The notes under the pieces were generated by a model. The model was not told the origin of the DNA. It ran no database searches and worked only from the letters and a program-made list of their open reading frames with translations. Positions 1 to 7,504 of a stretch of 36,635 nt of DNA are shown piece after piece. The position numbers and the translations under genes are program-made. Position 1 is the first letter of the stretch, and each line of letters starts with the position of its first letter. This DNA is from Paraburkholderia polaris. GTDB taxonomy: Bacteria; Pseudomonadota; Gammaproteobacteria; Burkholderiales; Burkholderiaceae. Location of the stretch: NCBI RefSeq assembly GCF_012927345.1, contig NZ_JABBGJ010000066.1, positions 1-36,635 on the forward strand, given 5' to 3'.

Positions 1-698
1 GCTGCCGAGTCGACCTTTTCCTGGTCGGGGTTCGCCATCGTCGACGAATACAGCAGCGACATGCCCAGTGCTTCGAACGACGAGCTCATGGTGTTGGCGG
101 TGTACATGCCGCCGCACGAACCCGTGGACGGGCATGCGTTCTTTTCGATCCCGTCGAAATCTTCCTGCGACATCCGGCCGGCCGTGAACTCGCCCACGGC
201 TTCGAACGACGACACGATGGTCAGGTCGGTGCCTTTCCAGTTGCCCGGACGGATCGTGCCGCCATACACGTAAATGCTCGGCACGTTGGTGCGCAACATG
301 CCGATCATGCCGCCCGGCATGTTCTTGTCGCAGCCACCGATCACGACCACGCCGTCCATCCACTGGCCCTGCACGCACGTCTCGATACAGTCGGCGATGA
401 CTTCGCGCGACACGAGCGAATACTTCATGCCTTCGGTGCCCATCGACATGCCGTCCGAAATCGTCGGCGTGCCGAAGATCTGCGGATTCGCGTCGGCGCC
501 CTTGACCGCGGCGACCGCTGAGTCGGCCAGACGCTGCAGGCCGGCGTTACACGGCGTGATGGTCGAGTGGCCGTTGGCGATGCCGATCATCGGTTTGTCG
601 AAGTCGTCCTTCTGATAGCCGAGTGCGTAGTACATCGAGCGGTTCGGCGAGCGGGCCACGCCTTGCGTGATGTTCTTCGAACGACGGTTGTGCGGCAT
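1..698 (-). CDS. ilvD: Dihydroxy-acid dehydratase IlvD, N-terminal part (runs off left edge)
   Basis: IlvD dehydrates 2,3-dihydroxy-3-methylvalerate or 2,3-dihydroxyisovalerate to the 2-keto acids of isoleucine and valine synthesis in the cytoplasm, using an Fe-S cluster. Only the first 232 codons lie in the window. The reverse strand reads MPHNRRSKNITQG, then NGHSTITPCNAG, GGCDKNMPGG (Fe-S cysteine) and ACPSTGSCGGMYTANTM (second cluster cysteine region), all typical of the IlvD/Edd family. The start at 698 follows a good AAGGAG ribosome site. The gene begins 33 bp after the stop of the alpha-hydroxy-acid dehydrogenase, but its housekeeping role suggests it is not functionally part of the catabolic cluster. 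The missing C-terminal half is outside the window, not a truncation that can be judged here. Confidence 0.95.
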   Translation of the reverse strand, partial: MPHNRRSKNITQGVARSPNRSMYYALGYQKDDFDKPMIGIANGHSTITPCNAGLQRLADSAVAAVKGADANPQIFGTPTISDGMSMGTEGMKYSLVSREVIADCIETCVQGQWMDGVVVIGGCDKNMPGGMIGMLRTNVPSIYVYGGTIRPGNWKGTDLTIVSSFEAVGEFTAGRMSQEDFDGIEKNACPSTGSCGGMYTANTMSSSFEALGMSLLYSSTMANPDQEKVDSA

Positions 699-731
699 GG
701 TGTCTCCTTGGTTGACTAATCTGAAGAACGC

Positions 732-1922
732 TCAGACATCCGCAGCATCTGCGGCTTCTGTCATTCTGTTTTGTGCTCGGGCCGCTGCCGGCCAGATGAT
801 GTCGCGCGAAACGTTGCGGACGTCCGTGGAACCACTGAGTGCCATGCTGACGTCAAGCTCGTTTCGCAAGATTTCCAGCGCGCGCGTCACGCCGGCCTCC
901 CCGAACGCGCCGAGGCCATACAGAAACGCTCTACCGGTCAGGCATGCATGGGCGCCTGAAGCGAGCGCCTTCAGGATGTCCTGCCCGGACCGAATGCCGC
1001 CATCAAACAGGATTTCGCATCGCCCGCCCACGCGCTCGGTAACGGCTGGCAATGCATCGATCGACGACGGCGCGCCGTCCAACTGGCGTCCGCCGTGATT
1101 GGACACGATGATCGCGTCGGCACCCGCCTTGACAGCGAGTTCCGCGTCGGCCGGATCGAGAATGCCCTTGAGGATCAGTTTGCCAGGCCAAAGCTTGCGC
1201 ACCCATTCGACGTCCCGCCAACTGAGCGACGGATCGAACTGCCCCGCGATCCATTGCGATACCGTGCTCAGGTTATTCGAGCCCGGCACGTGTCCTGTGA
1301 GATTGCCGAACGTTTTGCGCTTCCCGCATAACATGCGCTGCACCCAGCCGGGCTTCATCGCCATATCGAACGCATTGCCAGGCGTGAGTCGCGGCGGCAC
1401 GGACAGCCCGTTCTTGATATCGCGGTGCCGCTGCCCTTGAATCTGCAAATCGACGGTTAATACCAGGGCGGAACAGTTTGCCTCGCGGGCCCGTTCGATC
1501 AAGGATTGACTAAAGCCTCGATCGCGCATGACGTATAGCTGAAACCAGAATGGCCGATCGACGGCGGCGCGGACATCCTCGATTGAACAGATCGACATCG
1601 TGCTCAGGCAAAACGGTATGCCCGCGGCGAGCGCGGCGCGAGCCGCCAGAATCTCACCGTCCCCGCGCACGAGCCCAGTCAGGCCGGTCGGTGCGATCGC
1701 GAGCGGCAAGGCAGCAGCTTGGCCAAGGATCGTGGTCGAGAGCGTGCGTTTCGATACGTCGACCATCACGCGTTGGCGCAACCTGATCGACTGAAGATCG
1801 GCTCGATTGCCGCGCAGTGTGTGCTCGTCATAGGAGCCACCGTCGACGTAATCGAATATCGCACGCGGTATCTTGCGTCTTGCCACTTGCCGCAGGTCTT
1901 CGATGTTGGTGATGTTTCGCAT
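732..1922 (-). CDS. FMN-dependent alpha-hydroxy-acid dehydrogenase (LldD-like)
   Basis: This 396-residue protein belongs to the FMN-dependent alpha-hydroxy-acid oxidase/dehydrogenase family (glycolate oxidase, mandelate dehydrogenase, L-lactate dehydrogenase LldD), which oxidises L-2-hydroxy acids to 2-oxo acids. It has the length of E. coli LldD. The catalytic motif SNHGGRQLDG is near the C-terminal third, with the active-site histidine at about residue 276 (LldD H275). The phosphate-binding GGIRSG and GRAFLYGL motifs follow. The start at 1922 is chosen because MRNITNIEDL matches the family N-terminus and AGGAG precedes it; a longer open frame to 2090 runs into the upstream gene. It lies 35 bp after the amidohydrolase gene and is probably the last gene of the porin-amidohydrolase operon. 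That context suggests it oxidises a hydroxy acid made by the pathway. True L-lactate specificity cannot be decided from sequence. Confidence 0.9.
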   Translation of the reverse strand: MRNITNIEDLRQVARRKIPRAIFDYVDGGSYDEHTLRGNRADLQSIRLRQRVMVDVSKRTLSTTILGQAAALPLAIAPTGLTGLVRGDGEILAARAALAAGIPFCLSTMSICSIEDVRAAVDRPFWFQLYVMRDRGFSQSLIERAREANCSALVLTVDLQIQGQRHRDIKNGLSVPPRLTPGNAFDMAMKPGWVQRMLCGKRKTFGNLTGHVPGSNNLSTVSQWIAGQFDPSLSWRDVEWVRKLWPGKLILKGILDPADAELAVKAGADAIIVSNHGGRQLDGAPSSIDALPAVTERVGGRCEILFDGGIRSGQDILKALASGAHACLTGRAFLYGLGAFGEAGVTRALEILRNELDVSMALSGSTDVRNVSRDIIWPAAARAQNRMTEAADAADV

Positions 1923-1957
1923 GTCGCCTTCGTCTCCTGAATTGTGTTTGACCTGGC

Positions 1958-3319
1958 TTATCGTTTCGCGCCGCGTGCGAATTTGTCCGCTGATACATCT
2001 GGTGAATCCAACTCGCGATAGTCCGGCAAGCGGGTATCGATAAAGCGTCCGGCGCGTACCACCATCCGGTCGGCTTGCCAACGCGAGCATGCCTCGGTGC
2101 TATCACGCGCACGCAGCAGGACGAGATCCGCCGGGGCGCCCTCACGCAACACACCGTCCCATGGCAAATTCAGCGCCGTAGCTGGGGTCGTCGTCACGGT
2201 GGAACTCCAACGTTCCAGCGGCTGCGCCAGATGCGCCGCAAACGACGCGAGTGTCAGCGTCTGCAACGGATCGAGGTCACCAAACGGCAGGAACGGGTCC
2301 CGGTGATTGTCCGATGCCAGCGCGACGCGCACGCCCGCCTCCGCCGCCTCGACCAGCGGAAAAATGCCGCGCAACCGCGGCGAGGCGCCGGCTCGCCGGT
2401 CTTGCAGATAGAGGTTCGTGAACGGCAGACTCACCACCGTCGCGCCTAACGCTGCGCAATCCGCCAATGTCTCGCGCACGACCTCGTCAGGCGCAACCGA
2501 CAACGCGCAGCAATGTCCGCACATCACGCGGCCTCCCATGTCCCTGCGTCGCGCCGCATCGAGAATGGCTCTGATGCCCTCTACGTTTGCTTCCAGATGT
2601 TCGTCGACGTGAAAGTCGAGCCACAGATCGAAGCGCTCGGCAAGCGAGAACATCTGCTCGATATACTCGCGCTGCCTCGCCATGGGATAGACAAACGCGC
2701 CGAGTACGCCGTCGCAGTCCGCGATCGTGCGTGCAAGGTTTTCAGCCATCCTGACGTCGGCAAATAGCTCGAGAGGAAGCAGCGCCGCGCATTGCAGATC
2801 GATGCGGCCAGCCCATTCCTGCCGCAAGCCCTGCGCGACATCCCACGCCAACGGCGCCTCAGGTCGCTCCCAATCGATATGCGTGCGCATGGCTCGTGTC
2901 CCATAGGCAAACGCGCTACGCAGCGAAAATGACATCCGCCTTGCAAGGTCATCACGAGTCCAGTGCGGCACGTCGCCCCGCGTGGCCTCGATCGCGGCCA
3001 GCAATCCGCCGCCGCCAACGCCCGCACGCGGCGAGATATGGCCTTTGTCGAGATGGGTGTGCGCATCCACCCAGCCCGGCAAGAGCAGGCCGCCATCCAG
3101 ATCGATGCAGGGCGTGCCGTCCTCGATCAGCTCCGGCACGATCCTTTCGACCCGGTGGCCACGCAGTTTGAGTGCGACCGACACCGGTGCTGAAGCGTTC
3201 TTCGCGTAGTGGCCCGCGGCGACTTCATGGATCAACGCCTGCGGTACGCTAGCGTTGCGGATCCAGTAGCCACCGTGCGCACCCGACTCGTTCAATGTTT
3301 CCAGTTCGCGCGAAATCAT
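1958..3319 (-). CDS. Cytosine-deaminase-like amidohydrolase
   Basis: This is a metal-dependent amidohydrolase of about 453 residues in the CodA/AtzC-like branch of the amidohydrolase superfamily, which deaminates or hydrolyses cyclic amidines and amides. Visible metal and active-site motifs are DAHTHLDK (metal histidines at about residues 87 and 89), FHVDEH, MCGHCCAL and the ASDNHRDPF aspartate motif. The C-terminal beta-sandwich strand with GAPADLVLL is also typical. The start at 3319 is chosen because GGGAGGG lies just upstream; an ATG at 3358 would overlap the porin gene. Gaps are 19 bp to the porin gene upstream and 35 bp to the hydroxy-acid dehydrogenase downstream, so the three are likely co-transcribed. 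CodA relatives act on cytosine, isocytosine or creatinine, so a cyclic N-heterocycle substrate fits, but the exact substrate is not predictable. Confidence 0.88.
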   Translation of the reverse strand: MISRELETLNESGAHGGYWIRNASVPQALIHEVAAGHYAKNASAPVSVALKLRGHRVERIVPELIEDGTPCIDLDGGLLLPGWVDAHTHLDKGHISPRAGVGGGGLLAAIEATRGDVPHWTRDDLARRMSFSLRSAFAYGTRAMRTHIDWERPEAPLAWDVAQGLRQEWAGRIDLQCAALLPLELFADVRMAENLARTIADCDGVLGAFVYPMARQREYIEQMFSLAERFDLWLDFHVDEHLEANVEGIRAILDAARRRDMGGRVMCGHCCALSVAPDEVVRETLADCAALGATVVSLPFTNLYLQDRRAGASPRLRGIFPLVEAAEAGVRVALASDNHRDPFLPFGDLDPLQTLTLASFAAHLAQPLERWSSTVTTTPATALNLPWDGVLREGAPADLVLLRARDSTEACSRWQADRMVVRAGRFIDTRLPDYRELDSPDVSADKFARGAKR

Positions 3320-3338
3320 CGTATGCCCTCCCGGAGCT

Positions 3339-4754
3339 TCAATGCGGTCCCCATTCATATTGCAGCGTCAGCCGGTTCTGGACAAATTTGCTCTTGTAGG
3401 TCGGCGAACTGTCATAGGCGAGGAAGTCCGCGATGCTGAAACCCTTGAACTTGCCGCCAAACGTATAGATGGCATAGGCGAGATACTCCGACTGATCCAG
3501 ACTCGGCGCACTGGGACTGTTCTTCAGATCCATGAAGGAATAGCGAAAACCGATAAACAGGTTAGCAATCGGCGCACCGTTCAGGTCGATCGCGTAAGCG
3601 CTGCCCGCGCCAAGATCCTGCGTGCTGGATAAGAATGGCTGGGCAAACAGTGGGCCCGAGGCCACGTAATGCGCATACGGGGTGACAAGTGCGCCGTTCA
3701 GATAGGAGTTTGCGTGCGGCTTGATGTAGTCGTACCCAAAACTGAGCAGAAGCGAGTTGCGCTTCAGACCAATCTGTAAACCGTACACCTGGCTGTTGAT
3801 CGGACCGAGCAATTGCTTGCCGTCACCTGTTTCATAAAAGAACTGGGCAGCGGCGAAAGGCTGGATCGCCCCTTGCGTGAGGTTCACCTGCCCCTCCAGA
3901 TACGTCATGCGCGCATAGTCCAGATATCCCATGTACCACGCCTGGCCTTTGAGCACGACGGGATCCACCGGAACGGTGCGAACGCCGCCTGCACCATAAA
4001 AGCCGTTCGTCGTCTGATTGCCAACCGGAGAATACGGATCGATGTCGGCGTTATAGGTAGTCTGTTTGGTGAACGAGTTGTCGATATATGACTTGAAGCG
4101 AAACATCCGGAAGGCGGTAATGTAGTTATCCGCATCCCCGTACCTTGCCGTCACGCCTTGAAACAATTGCGGCGCCATCCGCCAGTCGTACGTCGATGCG
4201 AATGGCACGTCCAGTTCCTGATTCCCCGCGGTCACGCTGAAGCCCTTGTGCTCCCATCGCAGGTAAGCCTCGCCCAACGTCGTGATATTCGGTCCGAGAT
4301 AGCTGTCTACTTTCGTCGGATCGTCCGAGTGATCAATGCCACGCTGGATGTAGCCGCTGACACCCAAGGAGAATCCGTAGAAGTTAGCGGTCTTGTAGCC
4401 GATCCCTCCACCATAGCTCGCGGTATTCTGATTCAGTCCGGATTGATAGAAGGCGTTGTGCGACGAAAAATAGATTGTCCTTACGTCACCAAAGAACTGC
4501 CCCTTCGTGAACATCTCCACGAAATTCGTCGCATCCCCCGGATTGGGCGGGGTTGCCTGAGAGACGGACGCCGCTGCGGCGGCGGCATGCTCGACGGTGT
4601 CCTGTCCTTGCTGCTCCGCGACATCCACACTTGAAGCGGGAGCCGCTACAGCCGCCGTCTGCGCCAAGGCACAGAGTGGCAAGCCCGAGACTCCGAGTAC
4701 AGCCAACTGCAAACCGATACGACAGCAGACGGCGCGCGGTACGTAGGCCTTCAT
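3339..4754 (-). CDS. OprD-family outer membrane porin
   Basis: This 471-residue protein has a Sec signal peptide (positive start, hydrophobic stretch, cleavage probably after ALA at residue 31) followed by alternating aromatic-rich strands such as GEAYLRWEHKGFSVTAG and FIGFRYSFMDL. This pattern fits an 18-strand OprD-type substrate-selective porin, and its length is right for the family (about 420-470). It ends in QNRLTLQYEW plus GPH rather than the usual terminal aromatic residue, a small oddity. OprD porins let small amino or carboxylic acids cross the outer membrane. As the first gene of the unit with the amidohydrolase and hydroxy-acid dehydrogenase, it probably admits the pathway substrate. 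Two palindromes lie in the 220 bp upstream. Confidence 0.85.
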   Translation of the reverse strand: MKAYVPRAVCCRIGLQLAVLGVSGLPLCALAQTAAVAAPASSVDVAEQQGQDTVEHAAAAAASVSQATPPNPGDATNFVEMFTKGQFFGDVRTIYFSSHNAFYQSGLNQNTASYGGGIGYKTANFYGFSLGVSGYIQRGIDHSDDPTKVDSYLGPNITTLGEAYLRWEHKGFSVTAGNQELDVPFASTYDWRMAPQLFQGVTARYGDADNYITAFRMFRFKSYIDNSFTKQTTYNADIDPYSPVGNQTTNGFYGAGGVRTVPVDPVVLKGQAWYMGYLDYARMTYLEGQVNLTQGAIQPFAAAQFFYETGDGKQLLGPINSQVYGLQIGLKRNSLLLSFGYDYIKPHANSYLNGALVTPYAHYVASGPLFAQPFLSSTQDLGAGSAYAIDLNGAPIANLFIGFRYSFMDLKNSPSAPSLDQSEYLAYAIYTFGGKFKGFSIADFLAYDSSPTYKSKFVQNRLTLQYEWGPH

Positions 4755-4786
4755 GTTTATCCCTGACTCAACATTTTGCTTGGCTA

Positions 4787-4803
4787 GCGTTGCGATGCAA
4801 CGC
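4787..4803. repeat. Inverted repeat GCGTTGC-GAT-GCAACGC upstream of the porin gene
   Basis: Perfect 7-bp arms with a 3-nt centre, 33 bp upstream of the porin start codon. This is inside the likely 5' untranslated region or promoter end. It could be an RNA hairpin or a regulator site; nothing in the sequence decides between them. Confidence 0.45.
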
Positions 4804-4831
4804 GCTCTTTATTGCATTCACTATTCGATAC

Positions 4832-4847
4832 TGGAAAACGTATTCCA
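4832..4847. promoter_or_regulatory. Near-palindrome TGGAAAACGTATTCCA, candidate operator
   Basis: A 16-bp near-palindrome (7 of 8 pairs match) lies 78-93 bp upstream of the porin gene. IclR-family and LacI-family operators often have GGAAA...TTTCC-like cores. No IclR or LacI gene is in the window, so the regulator would be encoded elsewhere. It suggests that the porin operon has its own promoter, separate from the creatininase operon. The function is inferred from symmetry and position only. Confidence 0.4.
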
Positions 4848-4974
4848 AACTATCGATCTAACATAGCAGTAGTCCTAAATGCATGAATCAGGAGGCGGAT
4901 CCACAAGACTCGACAGATGACAAGGCTATCGTTTCGGTACTGCGCAGCCCGCCAACGTAGCGGACTCGGAAGCC

Positions 4975-5925
4975 TTACAGGTCCAACACCAGCCGACCGG
5001 TCCTTGCACGAGCACAGCAAAGGGCCACCCTGGTCTCGCGCTCCTTCCTGTTCAGACAGAAATCACGATGGTCAGGCTCGCCTTCCAGATAAGTCGTCAC
5101 ACAGGTGCCGCATACGCCCTGTTCGCAGGACGTCGTGATATCGACGCCGGCATCGAGTAAAACCTGAGCAATCGTTTCATCTCGTCCAATGTGGAATTTC
5201 TCACCGCGGCGGGCCAGTTCAATCTCGAACGGCTGATCCTCGTCCAGATGCTCAACGGGCAGCGCCGCAAAGTACTCCAGATGGATATTCGTTTCTGGCC
5301 ACGACGAGGCCGCTCGCCTGACGGCATCCATGAAACCTTGCGGGCCACACATATACAGATGCGTTGTCGCGGACGCCGCAGCTGCCAATTCCGCGGCAAG
5401 GTCGATCGTCGGAGCGCCGTCGTCCAAGTGATAGCGCACCCGTGATGCCCATGGCGAACTCGCCAGCCGATCCTTGAACGCCTGGTGCGCCGCCGAGCGA
5501 GCGAAGTAGTACAGCGTAAACTCCGCATCATTTCGCGCGAGCGTTTCCGCCATCGCAAGCAATGGGGTAACGCCAATGCCGGCGCCAAATAGCAGATGTC
5601 TACCGGCTTTAGCATCGAGCGCAAAGTTATTGCGAGGCGTCCCGATCGTCAGCGATGCACCCGGCCGCAGCGCATCATGCATCCACGCCGACCCGCCTCG
5701 GCCTTGCGATTCGCGCTTTACGCCTATCACGTAGCGGTGGCGCTCCCAAGGCGCATTGCACAGTGAATACTGACGAACGCCGGAGCCGCCCGTGTAGACA
5801 TCGATATGCGCACCGGCCTCGAATGCGGGTAGCTCCACGCCTTGCGCTGCAACGAGTTCAAAACGGCGGATCTCGGCAGTCTCTTCGGTCAGGGCTTCAA
5901 CCCTGACGCTCAGTGTGGTTTCCAT
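4975..5925 (-). CDS. Phthalate-dioxygenase-reductase-type (PDR/VanB) FMN, 2Fe-2S oxidoreductase
   Basis: This 316-residue protein passes electrons from NAD(P)H through FMN to a 2Fe-2S centre, and normally on to a Rieske oxygenase. Domains in order are: a flavin-binding barrel with RQYS (residues 51-54), a nucleotide-binding domain with GAGIGVTPL and MCGPQGFM, and a C-terminal plant-type ferredoxin. The cluster cysteines are at about C267, C272, C275 and C303, the same spacing as in phthalate dioxygenase reductase. The start at 5925 is used because GGAGGCG precedes it; in-frame ATGs at 5937 and 5952 overlap the end of the RidA gene. It follows the RidA gene by 11 bp in the same operon. No terminal oxygenase is encoded in the window, so its partner is unknown. 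Confidence 0.9.
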   Translation of the reverse strand: METTLSVRVEALTEETAEIRRFELVAAQGVELPAFEAGAHIDVYTGGSGVRQYSLCNAPWERHRYVIGVKRESQGRGGSAWMHDALRPGASLTIGTPRNNFALDAKAGRHLLFGAGIGVTPLLAMAETLARNDAEFTLYYFARSAAHQAFKDRLASSPWASRVRYHLDDGAPTIDLAAELAAAASATTHLYMCGPQGFMDAVRRAASSWPETNIHLEYFAALPVEHLDEDQPFEIELARRGEKFHIGRDETIAQVLLDAGVDITTSCEQGVCGTCVTTYLEGEPDHRDFCLNRKERETRVALCCARARTGRLVLDL

Positions 5926-5936
5926 CCTCGCCTCCA

Positions 5937-6386
5937 TTATTCGGGCAGCCATGCGGTCGCTTCGACCTCAACCAGAATCGACTCATCCGGCAACATGGCC
6001 GACACCTGCACTACCGTAGACACCGGCGGGTCCCCTTCAAAGAACATCCCTCGAACGCGGTTGTACGCGGGGTAGTCGCGCAGGTCGCGAAAGTACTGCA
6101 CGAGCTTGAATATGTCAGCCATGCTGCCGCCCGCCGCTTCGATCGTGGCGCGAATACGATCGAGTACATACCAGGACTGCGCTCTAATCGGCCCTTCCTT
6201 GACATCGACCGAGAACTCGCCTGTCTTACCGATGCGCTCACGCACTTCGTGCGGCACATCTTCATAGCCGTGCACGATCTTTCCCGCGGCCGGATCGACG
6301 GCGATGATGCCGGATAGAAATACGAGGTTTCCCTTGCGTTTGTACGGCGCGTACTTGGCGAGCGGCTTTGCGATCGTCGAACTCAT
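5937..6386 (-). CDS. RidA/YjgF-family protein
   Basis: This 149-residue protein has the chorismate-mutase-like fold of the RidA (YjgF/YER057c/UK114) family, seen in GNLVFLSGIIAVDP at the start and SILVEVEATAWLP at the end. RidA proteins hydrolyse reactive enamines or imines, and RutC-type members help pyrimidine breakdown. The start at 6386 follows GGAG; a longer frame to 6476 overlaps the transporter gene. The family's substrate-binding arginine (RTTVQV-type motif, E. coli R105) appears replaced by serine at about residue 123 (PPVSTVVQV), so classic imine deaminase activity is doubtful. It sits between the binding protein (13 bp away) and the reductase (11 bp away), fitting a role in the same pathway. 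Confidence 0.88.
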   Translation of the reverse strand: MSSTIAKPLAKYAPYKRKGNLVFLSGIIAVDPAAGKIVHGYEDVPHEVRERIGKTGEFSVDVKEGPIRAQSWYVLDRIRATIEAAGGSMADIFKLVQYFRDLRDYPAYNRVRGMFFEGDPPVSTVVQVSAMLPDESILVEVEATAWLPE

Positions 6387-6399
6387 GTGCCTTTCTCCG

Positions 6400-7458
6400 T
6401 TAGTGCGCGTTTGCCGAAGCGACGCTCTGACCGACCAGCTTCTTGCGCAGGTCGAGGCCAACCCCCTTGTCGACAAACTGGCTGGTCGCTACCCTGCTGA
6501 TGTCGACGTCCTGCGCTTTGTAAAGACCGGCTTTGACCATCTTGTCGTAGAAGCTCGTCACGCGATCGACATCGATCGCACCAATACCTTTGGTCAGCGC
6601 ATCGCCGGAATCGATCAGTCCAAGCTCGCGGAATTTCGCCACCTCGGCATCGAGCTTCGCCTTCGTCATCTCCGGATTCTCTTTCTCAATCAGCGCGTAA
6701 GCGCCACTGTGATTGCCATAGAGAAAGTTGTACCAACCGATAATCGACGCATCGATGAAGCGACGCACCACATCGGGTTTGTTCTTCACCATGTCCCAGC
6801 GCGTTTCGATCGTCGACGAGTAAGTGTTCCAGCCCTCGTCGGCCAGCAGGAACGTGCGCGTCTTCGCGCCTGCATTCTCCGCGTAGAGTGGCTCCGCGGT
6901 TGCATACGCCTGCTGCACGGCACCCGGTTCGGCAAGGAACTGAGCAATGCTGTAGTTATACGGGCGCAGCTGCTCGTCCTTGAACCCCTTTTCCGCGACC
7001 ATCCATTGCCAGAAGCTGAATTGCCCGTCCTTCGAAACCAGAATCACCTTGGCTTTCTTCAGGTCGTCGAACGTCTTGAACCCGGCGCCCTCGTGAGCCA
7101 TCAGCGCCTGCGGATCCTTCTGGTTGATGGCCGCCACTACGACCGTCGGCACATGGTTCTTGACGTTGTCAAAGGACAGCAGCAGATTACCGGCAATCAG
7201 GAAGTCGATCTTTCCGGCCGACAGCATCGGGCGGTTATTCACCTGCGGACCGCCCTCGCGAATCTCCACATCGAGGCCGTACTTCTTGTAGGTGCCGTCT
7301 GCAAGCGCCTGGTAAAACCCACCGTGGCCGGCCTGAGCTTTCCAGTCGGTGCCGAGGATCACTTTGTCGTCGGCGAACGCAGGTGTCGGGCCGCACGCCA
7401 CGAACGCGGCAGTGGCGAGTCCGGCGGCAAGCAGAACTGCTCGCACAATCTTTTTCAT
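6400..7458 (-). CDS. ABC transporter substrate-binding protein (NMT1/SsuA-like)
   Basis: This 352-residue periplasmic binding protein has a signal peptide at residues 1-29 (MKKIVRAVLL..., cleavage after AFA). It shows features of the NMT1/THI5-like family: an N-terminal strand with ILGTDWKAQAGHGGFYQALADG, then GLDVEIREGG and AGKIDFLIAG. The family binds sulfonates, taurine, thiamine-precursor pyrimidines and similar small molecules. The start follows a GGAG-like site. The gene is separated from its permease and ATPase genes by the FAD oxidase gene, all in one leftward operon, so it should deliver substrate to that permease. A cysteine at residue 22 gives only a weak lipobox. Confidence 0.9.
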   Translation of the reverse strand: MKKIVRAVLLAAGLATAAFVACGPTPAFADDKVILGTDWKAQAGHGGFYQALADGTYKKYGLDVEIREGGPQVNNRPMLSAGKIDFLIAGNLLLSFDNVKNHVPTVVVAAINQKDPQALMAHEGAGFKTFDDLKKAKVILVSKDGQFSFWQWMVAEKGFKDEQLRPYNYSIAQFLAEPGAVQQAYATAEPLYAENAGAKTRTFLLADEGWNTYSSTIETRWDMVKNKPDVVRRFIDASIIGWYNFLYGNHSGAYALIEKENPEMTKAKLDAEVAKFRELGLIDSGDALTKGIGAIDVDRVTSFYDKMVKAGLYKAQDVDISRVATSQFVDKGVGLDLRKKLVGQSVASANAH

Positions 7459-7504
7459 GGGTGAGTGCTCCGTATCGTAGGATCAGGGAAAAACGGGCCT
7501 GCGC

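Noticed and set aside
61..615. Plus-strand ORFs at the left edge
   Set aside because: They lie opposite ilvD, whose minus-strand translation is unmistakable.
6304..7464. 386-codon plus-strand ORF opposite the binding-protein gene
   Set aside because: The minus-strand frame has a signal peptide and family motifs; the plus frame does not look like a protein.
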